Shown in pieces: positions 24,898 to 35,455 of a stretch of DNA of 64,000 bases. The DNA is taken from positions 1 to 64,000 of the forward strand of contig JAOCPU010000053.1 of assembly GCA_035772785.1 (NCBI GenBank), read 5' to 3'. Under the pieces are notes generated by a model that saw only the letters and a list, made by a program, of their open reading frames with translations, was not told the DNA's origin and searched no databases. Positions within the stretch are counted from its first letter, which is position 1, and every line of letters starts with the position of its first letter. This DNA comes from Phlebiopsis flavidoalba (lineage: Eukaryota; Basidiomycota; Agaricomycetes; Polyporales; Phanerochaetaceae). Made by a program: the position numbers and the translations under genes.

Positions 24898-27800
24898 ATG
24901 CCTAATCTACTACCCCGCCGTTGGACGGCTCCCCTGAATAAACACTCGTTGACTTCGTCGTCTGATTTCTACGCCGTGCACAATCCTACTGCCTCCATGG
25001 TTCATTCTTTCCTCGAATCACCGTATCCTTCCCCCTGATACTACGGCTCATCCATCTCGTTCGAAGCAGTCGCTAACCGCAACCAGTCGCATAGCGCAAC
25101 TAATGGCCCGTCCACAGAGCGCGGGGTACGCGTAAGGGGGGACATTGTAGCCATGCTGATACACACGGACACTCCTATCTACGCTGCCCTCATCCTGGGG
25201 GTTTATGCGCGCTGGCTGGGTGGTGAGTTCGTGCTATATATGCGGATGTGCCAGTCATGTGCTCTGACATAGATTTTAGCCATATCCAATCTCACCTCGC
25301 AACACAGCCGAAGCAATCGTGAACATGATTAAAGACACAGGATGCTCTCGCATAATATGTCATGGCTATACAACACATCTGGTGTCTCAGGTACAGGCAG
25401 CTTTGGGATTTCTCCGCTCACATTGCATGAAATTTCGGAGTTCCTCCAACATAACCCGATATTCGATTCGTCGCATGTACGCACAAGTACGAACTCCCAT
25501 CTCCTCCCGAGACCAGCGATATTGCGATCTATCTACACTCGTCCGGCTCGACTGGTCTACCCAAGTCCGTCCCATTCACGTTCACGCAAATTCTGGAATG
25601 GTTTTATGAGGACGGTAAGCGAGAATTAATATCAGATTCAGCATGTGCTCAATGCGTGTTCTAGCTTGCTTCAACGCGTTCAAAAATTCGCGCTTAGGAC
25701 TTCGTGCGGTCTAACCAGACCGTTCCATTTTGATGGGATTTTGCTGGCATGTCTGCTTCTCCTTATTCAGCGTCGAACCTGTGGCTGTGGGCAATCGTCC
25801 ACGCAGAACCAAAGACTGCACGCGGTCTGTGCCGTGATAATCAGAAAAGTGTCCTAGGGGAGGGGCACTCTACGTAGGCGTACCATGTAACAACGCGTTG
25901 CAGCAGTGATCATGAAGTGCGTACCAGAGCGTTCGGTTGGGTGAAACCTAAAAAAATAAACGCTCGGTGTCCGATTATAATAGGGCCCTCTCTGTCGTAT
26001 AGTGTGTGGGCGCAGGCGATCCTTAGATAATTGTGGAATATTTTAGCGAACATTGAGCAGTTTTGTGCGTTAGGATTTGGAGGGCGAGCGCAAGTGGACG
26101 GTGGCTCGCTGCTGCGTGTACTTAGAAAGGGTATGTATCGCGGTAGTAGGGACAGGCGCGGCAAAAAGAACGGTTCGGCGACGATTTGGGTTTCATGCAA
26201 GTGAGCTCGAGCGTTTAAAACCTCGCTCATATGTGATGGGCGAGTCTGATATTGGCTAGCCCGTCGACTTGTACCTTCCACGCCAGGTCTCATCGCATAA
26301 AGACCAGGACTGGAATTGTGTTCGGTTATTACATCTACTCTGGGAAAAATCCTAACTGGATCCGCCATAACAGGTGATGGTACCTACGAGCTTGTCATCC
26401 ATGTTTGTATCTTCCTGCTATAGGCTCCTGGTTAATCATGTTTTCTCGAATAGTTCGGTTAGGAAAGCAGATATGATTCAATCATGCTATCTGTCTGTAT
26501 ACACAACGTCTCGCCCGTACCTTTGATATGAAACAAGGATCTTATTCTATGCCACACCCGGTGAACAAGGGCCTCTGGAGACTGTAAGGATTTTTAATGC
26601 TTCGCTCGAGCTTTCTCATTAACTGTTCGCTAGCGTGGCCCGAAAGGAGGACGTGATTCACATTAGGAATCGGATATGTCAGTCTTTACTCTCTAAGGGG
26701 AAAAAATGTCACATAGATAATGGGCGAATCATCCGCCGAAAAACAGGGCTGAAAAGATCGTCCCCATACAACAGGAGGGCCGCTATCAGCGCAAGTCCAT
26801 TGATTGCGGGCGCTGTGATATTTGGCAGGGGAAGACTCGTAACCCGGGATATCCTAATAAGCCCAAGCCTACAGTACACGACGCTCGCGATCGACATGAT
26901 TAACACAGCGTCAGAAAATCCAAGTGCATGCTCATATATGATAATATGGATGAGAACCCCAAGATCCGGGGAAGCGTGGATACGTCTAATCTCATGGCTC
27001 GGACGTTGACCAGGATCTGATATCGAGCAGCAAATGAGGTATCGCCTCGTACGCAAGGGATGTCGTCAGAGAAATGGTTTTCTAATTCGATAGAACAGTC
27101 GCGGCCAAGCCGCTACCAACGGAGCGGGAAAGGCGTACGGTAATCAGAAGTACAAGCTCTTGTGCGCTATATGGCAGCAGAAGATAGATCAGCTGTAAAT
27201 TAATTCCATTTCAAGATACATCTTGCTGGTACGGTGGCGGATCGTGCTTTCTCTTTTCGCGTAGGATCAAGTGGTTGTCCAAAGGCATCGAATGGGGGTG
27301 CCTGCAAACGCAACCTCGTCCTTCCATCCGCCTGGGACATTCCCCAGAATATTGCTGGGCCCTGGCTACTCAGGACCAATCAGTCCGTATGGGGGCATTA
27401 GGCAAACGAAAGAAGTCGTACCTTCGTCACATCCAACGTCCTATCTCGTGAGTCACGGGATTTGGACAGCGTATATGCGAAACTACTCTGATATCCCCGA
27501 CCTTATTCCCTTCTCAGTGGGACATCTGTGCTTTCCCTCGGGCAGCCTTTAGTTCAAAAGTTCCCCAACTTCGGGCATCAGGGGTATCATCGCAACATCG
27601 GGAGACAACTAATGCAAGAAGCTTCTACAAGCTTCAGGACAATACTCGGTACAGCCGGAGGCGCAATTACTATTGGGTGCGAGCTCATATTAATCCGACC
27701 AGTCGGATTTAATGATTATCCCATGCCTCTTGACGATGCATGGATCGAGAGCTCTAGACGGAAAACGTCACGGGACTCACTCTCTCTTTTCTAATGGGAG

Positions 27801-29428
27801 CGTGAACGACGCCAGGCATATCGCGACTACCATCCAAACCTCCGAAGGATGTCTATTCAACGACAATAAAAAGATATTGCGCGGAGCTCATCCCGGCCAT
27901 ATCCGCGAGGACGTCATACAGGTGCCATATCCTCTTACAAGACACACCGTCGTTCTAGTGACCGAAGACGTGAGCAACCGGCAAATATAGGACTCGCATA
28001 TCCTAGCCTCTCTCCTAGCCAAGCGCCCGGATTGGACGGATATTCGTGATACTGAGAGCTCCAGAGAGAAAAAGACACACAGCACCAAACCCTCCAAACG
28101 CGCTTTCGCTGAGATAGAATGTGTGCGTACCAGACTGAACACTGCTTTCGGATTCCTAGACTGGAACTCCTATGTGGGGGATTGTCCTTGTTGTCCATCA
28201 TTTCGGTGACTGCGACGAGCGCAAGCATAGCGAGGTATGAAGCCAGCTCATACATCCATGGATATAGCTGTCTACTAACTTAGTCGATCCGCCGGTCACG
28301 AATGCTGCATATCACGCACAATTGACCTACATAATGTCGCTGGAACGTCAACATTCAATACTTCCCCTTCGACGCGTTAGATTGAAGTGATGAACTTTCT
28401 TTGGATGGCTGCACTATTTTCGAGCTTTGTGCATCAGCATGGTCCGCAGCGATTCATTTGTTTTACGCTTCTTCCGGTGAGTGTCACGGGTAATCAGGAG
28501 TTTTCACCAAGACACGTTTACGCATCAACGAATCCTCGGAAGTAATCATAAAGCGTTTACAATCACGTTTACATGGCGTCGAAATACATCGCTTGCTTGG
28601 TAGTCTGTACGGTAAAACTCCCTTCTTTTCTCGGGAGACAGACTCGAATGATTCTCACGTGGCTTCTGCTAGTATCGCATTGGCACGTTTATCGAATTTC
28701 TAGGAGGGCAAGCAAACATATCCGCGCGCATTGGGCCAAGCATGTGGGCCCTCTGGCTCAGGACGGGAGCCTGGGAGCCCGAATAGAGTGGTTTCCAGCT
28801 CTAATCAAGTCCAGTATGACGATGGGGACCACTTCCAACGCTGAGCGAGGTAATTACAGCTACATCCAGCGTTCGTCCGACGTCTGAGAATGACTCTAAC
28901 TATGGTCCAGTTCATTGACTGGATTCCGCTGTTGGACATCATTGGAGATATTACTGTACTGCGAATGGATCGTATCCCGCTCGCGTGCTACATGCACTCA
29001 TGTGAACATGGTTCACCCACACCCCACCCCATGGTCCTACACTCAGGAACGGAATAGATGCCAGCATTGGAGGGGCACTACTCCCAGTATTCCTTTCGAC
29101 GAATGGATTCGTCAGCTCTCAGTGATAGAATCAACGGAGGCTAGCCAAGGAGAAACTGATACATCTAGTGCGTGATCCTTTTACTTCGTGTATTTCTCTC
29201 GTTGATGATCAGCCCGCGTCATTGATCATTGACACACTGGAAACAATGAGCATGGGATCGAAGAGCGGCTCACCAAGATCTCCTTCTGCCAACACGCTGC
29301 GCATGCAACAATACGAAACAACAAATCTTCAATCTTCGAGCTCAATTGCACGAGATATGAAGCCGCTGGGCGAGGATTATAGCGCAGCTTGGGTGAGATA
29401 CTGGAAGGAGACTGGATACTTGGTCTAA
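24898..29428 (+). CDS. NRPS-like adenylate-forming reductase (adenylation - carrier - thioester reductase), frameshifted
   Basis: A free-standing adenylate-forming reductase of the type common in basidiomycetes: it adenylates a carboxylic acid, loads it on a phosphopantetheine arm and releases it reductively with NADPH. The ATG at 24898 leads into PPLDGS. Adenylation domain: FYAVHNPTASMVH, SRIAQLMARPQSAG, DIVAMLIHTDTPIYAALILG, FPISPRN, IVNMIKDTGCSRI, then the ATP-binding loop YLHSSGSTGLPKSVPF (near 25525-25575), LFSVEPVAV (near 25765-25795), GDGTYELV (26373), VARKEDVI (near 26634) and SPLIAGAVIFGRGR (near 26795-26835). Reductase domain: HTVVLVT (near 27945), SHILASLLA (near 27997), SREKK, KRAFAEIE, then SGGQAN, WFPALIKSSMTMG, NLVHPHPTPWSYTQE, IGGALLPV, FDEWIRQL, and the C-terminus AAWVRYWKETGYLV with TAA at 29426-29428. 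The glycine-rich NADPH motif is garbled and the carrier-domain Ser motif is not recognisable. Many frame breaks. The substrate cannot be predicted. Confidence 0.93.
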
Positions 29429-30420
29429 TGGATGCAATGCTTCCAAAGGATATACGTAACCATATCCATTTGATCATTGTTATCAGCCTCAACTGATACG
29501 TGATTTCTTTGAAGAGGTCTTAGTAACGTGGATGCCGCACATTTGTACATATAACGACAAAGTCTACTACACAGTCTCCGAATGATAAATATGCAGCAAA
29601 GTGCGTTGGCTGTTTACCATTTTGTAGTGTTATCCATTTCGAAACGAAATCATTATATCATACCCCAGGAGTGTTTACCCTAGCTGTACAGCCCCAATGG
29701 TCTATTCATACTCGTGGAACACGCCGGTGTGTAGTGTAGTGTTCCAGAGATTCATACGTCTGACCACATCACAGAGCTTGGATCTAATCTTTCAAATGAC
29801 CCGCGCTGACTTGAGTTATCTCTGTAGCTATACCATGGTCCGGTCCGCGATGTTCAACAAACACAGGCGCATTAATGCTGTGCCCTCATCTCGGGTCTGT
29901 CGCGTTCGGTCAAATCACACGTGAGGCTTAAGCTTATGTGAAGAGTTGAAAATATGCTATATATGGTCACGCAGATGCCGCGAGAATTTGTCGGCATGAT
30001 AGCCTCGTCGGTGATTACAGGTACGCCATGATCTGGTTTTGATTGTGTCATGAGGCTCCACGCTTACTGGAACCATGCCGTCATCTTTTGCTATTTGGGC
30101 TTGTTTGAAGGCGCCATCTACAATGAGAGTTTGACCCTCTCATCGGTGATTAAAACGCATTCATGTAAGGGCAGCGCATCCACACACTCGACTATCCCAT
30201 ACCCTCAAGCTACGCTCACGCTCAGTGACTCCATCATGCAAGAGTCTGATAGTTTCTTAATGACAAAGGCCGACGCTTCGGACCTCCGAGTCGCCACAGT
30301 CGTATGTAACATGCTCGCTGTTCGTTCTCAGGACGTGTCACTTGTATTCTTATAGCGCGACGCCTGTTGTAAGTGAGACCAAGAACCGCAGTATCCTGGT
30401 CTCATAGTAATATCCAGCTT
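29429..30420. other. 1 kb between the reductase and the DUF6534 copy 2 core
   Basis: Short plus-strand open segments (29697-29924, 30050-30355) are present. The second may supply the first exon of the DUF6534 gene downstream, but it does not match the usual N-terminus of that family. No other feature seen. Confidence 0.3.
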
Positions 30421-31560
30421 TTGGGCTACGTCTTAAATTGGGGTCTTTTCGGTGCGCTCACCATACAAACCTGTGTGTTTTGTCCCCTTTAAATTTCGGT
30501 GATTCTGGGTTTATTGCTAGGGCTAAATATTTTGTGATCAGACTTATATCACGTATCCTTTTCAATGAGAGATTGCAGAACGGTCAAATGCATGGTGTAT
30601 TTGGGTCTTCTCGTCGAAAGCTGCCCAAACGGTCCTCATCACGCACGACGCGTTCAATGCTTACGTGATTGCATTTGGAAATGCTCTCATGAGCTTGACA
30701 AAATGCAAAACGAATGGTTAGCTGTTCCCCATTTTCAGTGCTTTAGGTGCGAAACACTGTTGAAGCATATGCTTAGTTCTGATCTATCTATTTCATTGCA
30801 GTGAGCTCGACGGTACAGATATACATACGGCTACAGGATTATAGCGCTTTTTATCGGGCTCTTGGAAGCTTCGCGGTGTGATTACACTGGTAGGCACTCC
30901 TGAAAAAACACTGTATGACTCAACTAATGTTAGAAATTTAGCTTGCGATAGCACAGTGTATCGCAGGTATCGCAGTGGAGCACAGCAAGCATTCATGATT
31001 GGAGAGATTCTCACTTCTCTCCACTCACGAGGTTATAAGTACCTCGGTATATTTTGAATTTTTTTCCTGATATCCTGCACATGCTCAACATTTCTGTAGA
31101 TATGGCTAAGCGGATGTACCATTTTGTGATATTGTTATCGCAGTGATTCAGTATACACAATGGCATATTATGTATGAGTTTGAATGCCTATTCACGAAAT
31201 GCAGAAGCTCAATTGTCACCTTTAGCTGATGCGTGGGAGTCTCTTTGCCCAGAAGGCCCAATATCCTCTCATATCTGTTTGTGCGATGTATAATCGAAAC
31301 TGGTAGCCTTACAGGTATGTTCGGAAACATTGAAGTTCATCGTCGTCTTGGCTCATCCTAAGCGTATACAGCTCTGATCGCCACCGTTAACTCCGTTATT
31401 TTCCTATCGTTTTCAAACAGTGCATACATAACGCTTGCTTAGCAGTGATTCTAGCGAAGCTCTACTCGAATTCCCTCCTTGTCATGTTTAATTCTCAGGA
31501 CTCGAATAATCGGCGCCAGGAATTGGGTTGGGTTCAGCCTCGTCTACCTGCGTAGAGGGA
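30420..31560 (+). CDS. DUF6534 multi-pass membrane protein, copy 2, frameshifted
   Basis: A member of the DUF6534 family of basidiomycete seven-helix membrane proteins of unknown role. The recognisable part starts at LLGYVLNWGLFGALTIQ (near 30420-30470), the hallmark first helix. Next come RLQTVKCMVYLGLLVESC (near 30572-30625), DKMQNEWLAVP (near 30695-30730, the conserved loop before helix 3), VIETGSLTG (near 31297-31315), then the last helix ATVNSVIFLSFSNSAYITLA (near 31380-31440) and AKLYSN..LLVMFN (near 31455-31490), followed by IIGARN-like sequence near 31510. At least six frame changes. The first exon is not identified. Very similar in order and wording to copies 3 and 4, so these are tandem paralogs. 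Confidence 0.82.
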
Positions 31561-31927
31561 GAGGCGATAGGCCTGAAAGACGACAGAGAAGGCAAGAGGT
31601 CTCTGAAACAGCGGGAGCGTCGCTGCAAGAGCCGCCGCGATGAGCCCTAAGGGGGCGACAGTGACTTTGCCGACCAATGGGTTGGACTAATGACTGGGGA
31701 GAGGTGATAGAGCTCGATCTGTCGTAAGATAGCCGTCACGCAACTAGGGGATTAGATGTAGTGTGTGTGTGTCCAAGTTCGAGCATGTCGACAATGCGTA
31801 TGTATCGCGAAGCGCGGGATTATCACTAAGACCAGTATTAGAATTCTCGTCCACTAGAAACCGGAGATATGAATCAGTTTCCACACCTGTGTACCGCCTA
31901 CGAAGTAACTATGTCCGAGACCCACTA

Positions 31928-34308
31928 TCAGCCTCTCCTCAGTCCCTTCCACACCTCGGTCATGTCCACAGACACTTTCTCCGCTCGCAGCTCCAACCCT
32001 GTCACGTTCCTCAAGAATAGCCCCGTGTCAGACTGACACACGGTGCCCTTGGCGGGCAACGTGCCGTTGACTAGGTACGCGCGTATGGCCTGATTGGTGC
32101 ATGTGCTTGGCGAAGACAAGGACGTGTGCTAGACGACGATCAGCATGTTGTACGGTATGTGCAAAGAGGAGACGTACGCCGGTCGAGTTTTGTACGAGGA
32201 GAACTGAGTGTTCGAAGCAGCTGGCATGTTCATACCGCTATATCTGGGTTAATATCGCGCAACCAGCTTATGAGAATGATGTCGTACCCTGAGATCGGAG
32301 TAACGGGGTCTACAGCGAGTGCGTCAGTATGCACAAGCACCGGAAATGAATGAATGCTCACGGACCTAATGTGTTACTGATAACAAGAAGTGGGGTGCTC
32401 GTAGCAGTCGTGAACGACCCTTAAGAGCGAGAATTCGTCAGCATGAGGAATATTGGACCTGTACCTGAAACGCACCATTGAACCTGTCTGCCAGCACTGA
32501 TTTTCCACCCTCTACTCGCGCTTCATCAGTGGCTTTCAACGGATTGTAAGCGACGGTCATCTTACGCACAGCGGCCCCTCGGACAAAGGGTACCACGTTG
32601 CCGCGAAACGGCGATTTGTCTGCCATCTCGTCATAACCGTCCTTCGCTTTCTTGTATCGTCGTGACCACTGAGCTCTCTCCGCAACATCGCCACATGCAA
32701 TCGGCGACGCAGTGTCCAAGAATCCAGAAAACAACGGAACGCTAGAGTCATACTGGCACCTCGACAGCTGGTCGTTCGCCGCCTTGACCGAGCCCGTGAA
32801 AATCGGCTGCGCGTCTCCCTGCTCGAGCGCGCGGTAGGGCGTCAAAGGTCGACGCCGCGTCGGTCGTGGGCTCGTAGAGACTCTGGAAGAGCTGCAAAAG
32901 GAGGATGCTGCTGTCGACGGTGCCGAAGACGGTGTTCGTGGGTCTGTGTTGTTGTACACGAGTGTGAGGCGTGAAGGCGGACGGAAGGGCGAAGATTCGC
33001 GCGACGCGGGCCTGGACGAGCTCGGGTGTGGCTTCGTGGAGAACACAGTTAGAGGGGCCGACGGAGACGCAAGCGGCGTAGACATTCTGAAGTGTGGCAT
33101 CCGCGAGCGAGGGCGAGGATGACCAGTTTCCTGGAAATAGGTAGACGTCAATTTTTACGTTGGTGAAAGCGACCAAAGATGCTATCCCTCGATACCACTC
33201 ATGGGAGTTGAGGACACCGTCGATGATGAAACGGCCCACATTGTTAGGGAACATAGCAGCATAACTGAGATTATTAACTCGTGAAATTCCGAGTGACCAG
33301 GTAACGAATATCGACTTACGTGGCACCTAGAACAGAGCCGTATCTGACATTAATGTGGTCAGCACCGAAAGCATTTTTTAAGTCAAGGTACTCACGAGAC
33401 ACCCCAATAGTTGACTTCATCATGCCCAAAAGCTCTGGCGATCTGAAGCATGTCTGTTGCGACAGCGGCTGTCCCGACGCTCTCGGCAGCTTCTTTGTAT
33501 CGATCCACCGCAAGCTGTCCAAGGAGCTGAGCTTGAGCGTAAAATTGTCCAAACGCGGATGCGGACATCGTTGACGAAAATTTCAACGGATACGCCGAGT
33601 AAAATTCGAAAGCCTCCGCGGGGTCATGGAAAAGTGAGAGCGTAGGTGTAGACTCGCCAACGCCCATACGGATGCCTGCCATCAATATTGCGACAAATAG
33701 AGTGATTAAAAAATGCCCACCGCGGGGATCGAATCCGACGAGGTCGTACTGGGGGCCGACAACTTGACGGAAGTACGCCTCGTTTGTCATAACGTAGGAT
33801 GTTCCGGCTCCTCCGGTCCACCTGCGAGTGAATCGTTGAGATTACTGAATAGATATGGACCGATATTGAAACACACCAGGGTTGAACAAGAGTGGTCCGA
33901 GATACTGCGGATCGTCTTTCGAAAAGCTGGAAGGCGACATCAGGATAGCTATCGAAAGCCTGCCCAGCATTCGGGTTTTGAGTATTGGAGCGGAACCTGT
34001 GTTCACGCCGGGCCAAGAATGTCAGCGTTGGTAGCCGTCTCTCGAAAGCAGTAACATTACCGTGAGCTTCGCACATTGGTACCTCTCATAGCAGGGCTCC
34101 CAGGATGGGTTTTTGGATGGGAGTGCAATTAAATTCCATATAGGGGGGGAGCGATCTACAGTTATGCGCGAACTGAGTATCTCATCAGGAGTGGACCATA
34201 TCAAGCCTTACTGTGGGACCAATTGAAAGTATCGTCGCGTGCCACGACAGTCCTTGAGCTGGCGGACAAGGCAAGAGTGAGGAGGGCGACAGCGGTTACG
34301 CAGGGCAT
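31928..34308 (-). CDS. Secreted TAP-like alpha/beta hydrolase, copy 1 (minus)
   Basis: An alpha/beta hydrolase of the tripeptidyl-aminopeptidase-like group (peptidase family S33), usually secreted. The start ATG at 34308 gives a signal peptide (MPCVTAVALLTLALSA), then DDTFNWS and an intron. Domain order: CYERYQCAKLTV, YFRQVVGPQYDLVGFDPRG (near 33718-33775), an intron, GVGESTPTLSLFHDPAEAFE, LLGQLAVDRYKEAAESVGTA, ATDMLQIARAF, then the nucleophile motif GVSYGSVLG formed across an intron at 33344-33395, ATYAAMFPNNVGRFIIDGV (near 33210-33330), and in the lid region KKAKDGYDEMADKSPF. The C-terminal TAP domain reads DPVTPI (near 32300), TNQAIRAYLVNGTLPAKGT, VCQSDTGLF and a stop at 31928-31930. The catalytic Ser is intact. 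Frame breaks lie in the lid region (32.8-33.15 kb) and near 32.15-32.3 kb. Divergent partner of the plus-strand copy. Confidence 0.93.
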
Positions 34309-35455
34309 CGTGATCACCAGGGATGTCTCTGGAAATCCTGGCAGGATACGTCGCCCTATAAATACGCGTGTCGGCACGCGAGCCTGAGCGCGTGCGCGTT
34401 ATTCATTGCATAGTCGGCTCCGCGTTTGCGCGCAGCCTCGCGACGAGTCGATCAAGAAGCTTGCTTCGGAGTACTTGTAGCGAGATACTGACTCTTGTTT
34501 TTACACACGTCTAGCTATCCGAGGAAGTATGACTCGAACATTGCAGAGGTATGCGTGCTTGGTGGGATTTACTGCAGATCCACGTTGAAAATCGATGACA
34601 CGGCCTGTGAAGCGGTCTGTGATCCAGGACGCCATATGTGAAGCGGAAACGCACTATAAGCATAACCTATATTCCAGCTTCAACTCCGTCCTTGGAAGAT
34701 CTGACTATGCGCGACCGAGTGTTTGCATGAAACTTTCAAAGTTACACTGGCCGACACTGCGCACGCACGCGCTATCGTGGTTGAACAGAACCAAACTTCG
34801 TGATTTGAGCAACTGCTGGTGCGATAGGGGTAGATGGTATCCTCTTATGGGTATGCCATATAATGATGGGTGCCATTGTGCGGGTGAGTGTTACTCGAGC
34901 AAGTCGACGCGTCGCGGAAACGACGCGACGTCACGCTTTCTCTGTGACCATCACCCGTGACTCCGTGACCACACCCATCACCGCTTACGTCACCAGCTAG
35001 AGGAGGGCGCCCTGGTGAATGTCTTCCAAGTTTCTTCCGCACTACCAGGTCGCGAATGAGGTGAATCCCTTCTTCCCTTATGGTCGATGGCATAATTTCT
35101 CACACAACGCTTCATTTGAGCCCTTTGCACCCGCATTATCGCAGATTGACTCCAACCTGGGGCGGCAGGCGGCAGCAAAGCATACTATGGTGGGGGTCCG
35201 AGTCTGCGCATTACGCGGAAGATCGGTCAGCGAAGACCGCTGCACATGAAGCTCTCAATTCGCATCACGGATGCCTGGCTATGACTCTAGCTTAGCGGGA
35301 AGCCTAACGTAGTACCGCGTGAGCAGCAGCTCAGCTCCACCCAGGTCTCCCGTACGTTGAACCTTTTACATTTGCAGAACGAAACCATATATAAAAGAGG
35401 GATGCTCTTCGAGTCGATGTCTATGTGTAGGACTTGTTTGTGTGAGGTCCAGCAA
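34309..35455. other. Shared upstream region of the divergent TAP-like hydrolase pair
   Basis: About 1.15 kb separates the two start codons and must carry both promoters. Plus-strand open segments at 34595-34960 and 35019-35249 have no recognisable motif. A possible TATA-like ATATATAAAA is at about 35387-35397, some 60 bases before the ATG at 35456, in a sensible position for the plus-strand gene. Confidence 0.4.

Noticed and set aside
32438..33151. 237-codon open frame on the minus strand, the longest in the window
   Set aside because: Its first part is the wrong frame of the TAP-like hydrolase (the real frame there is read in the overlapping 32748-33326 segment). Only its C-terminal part is in the hydrolase frame, so it is not a separate gene.
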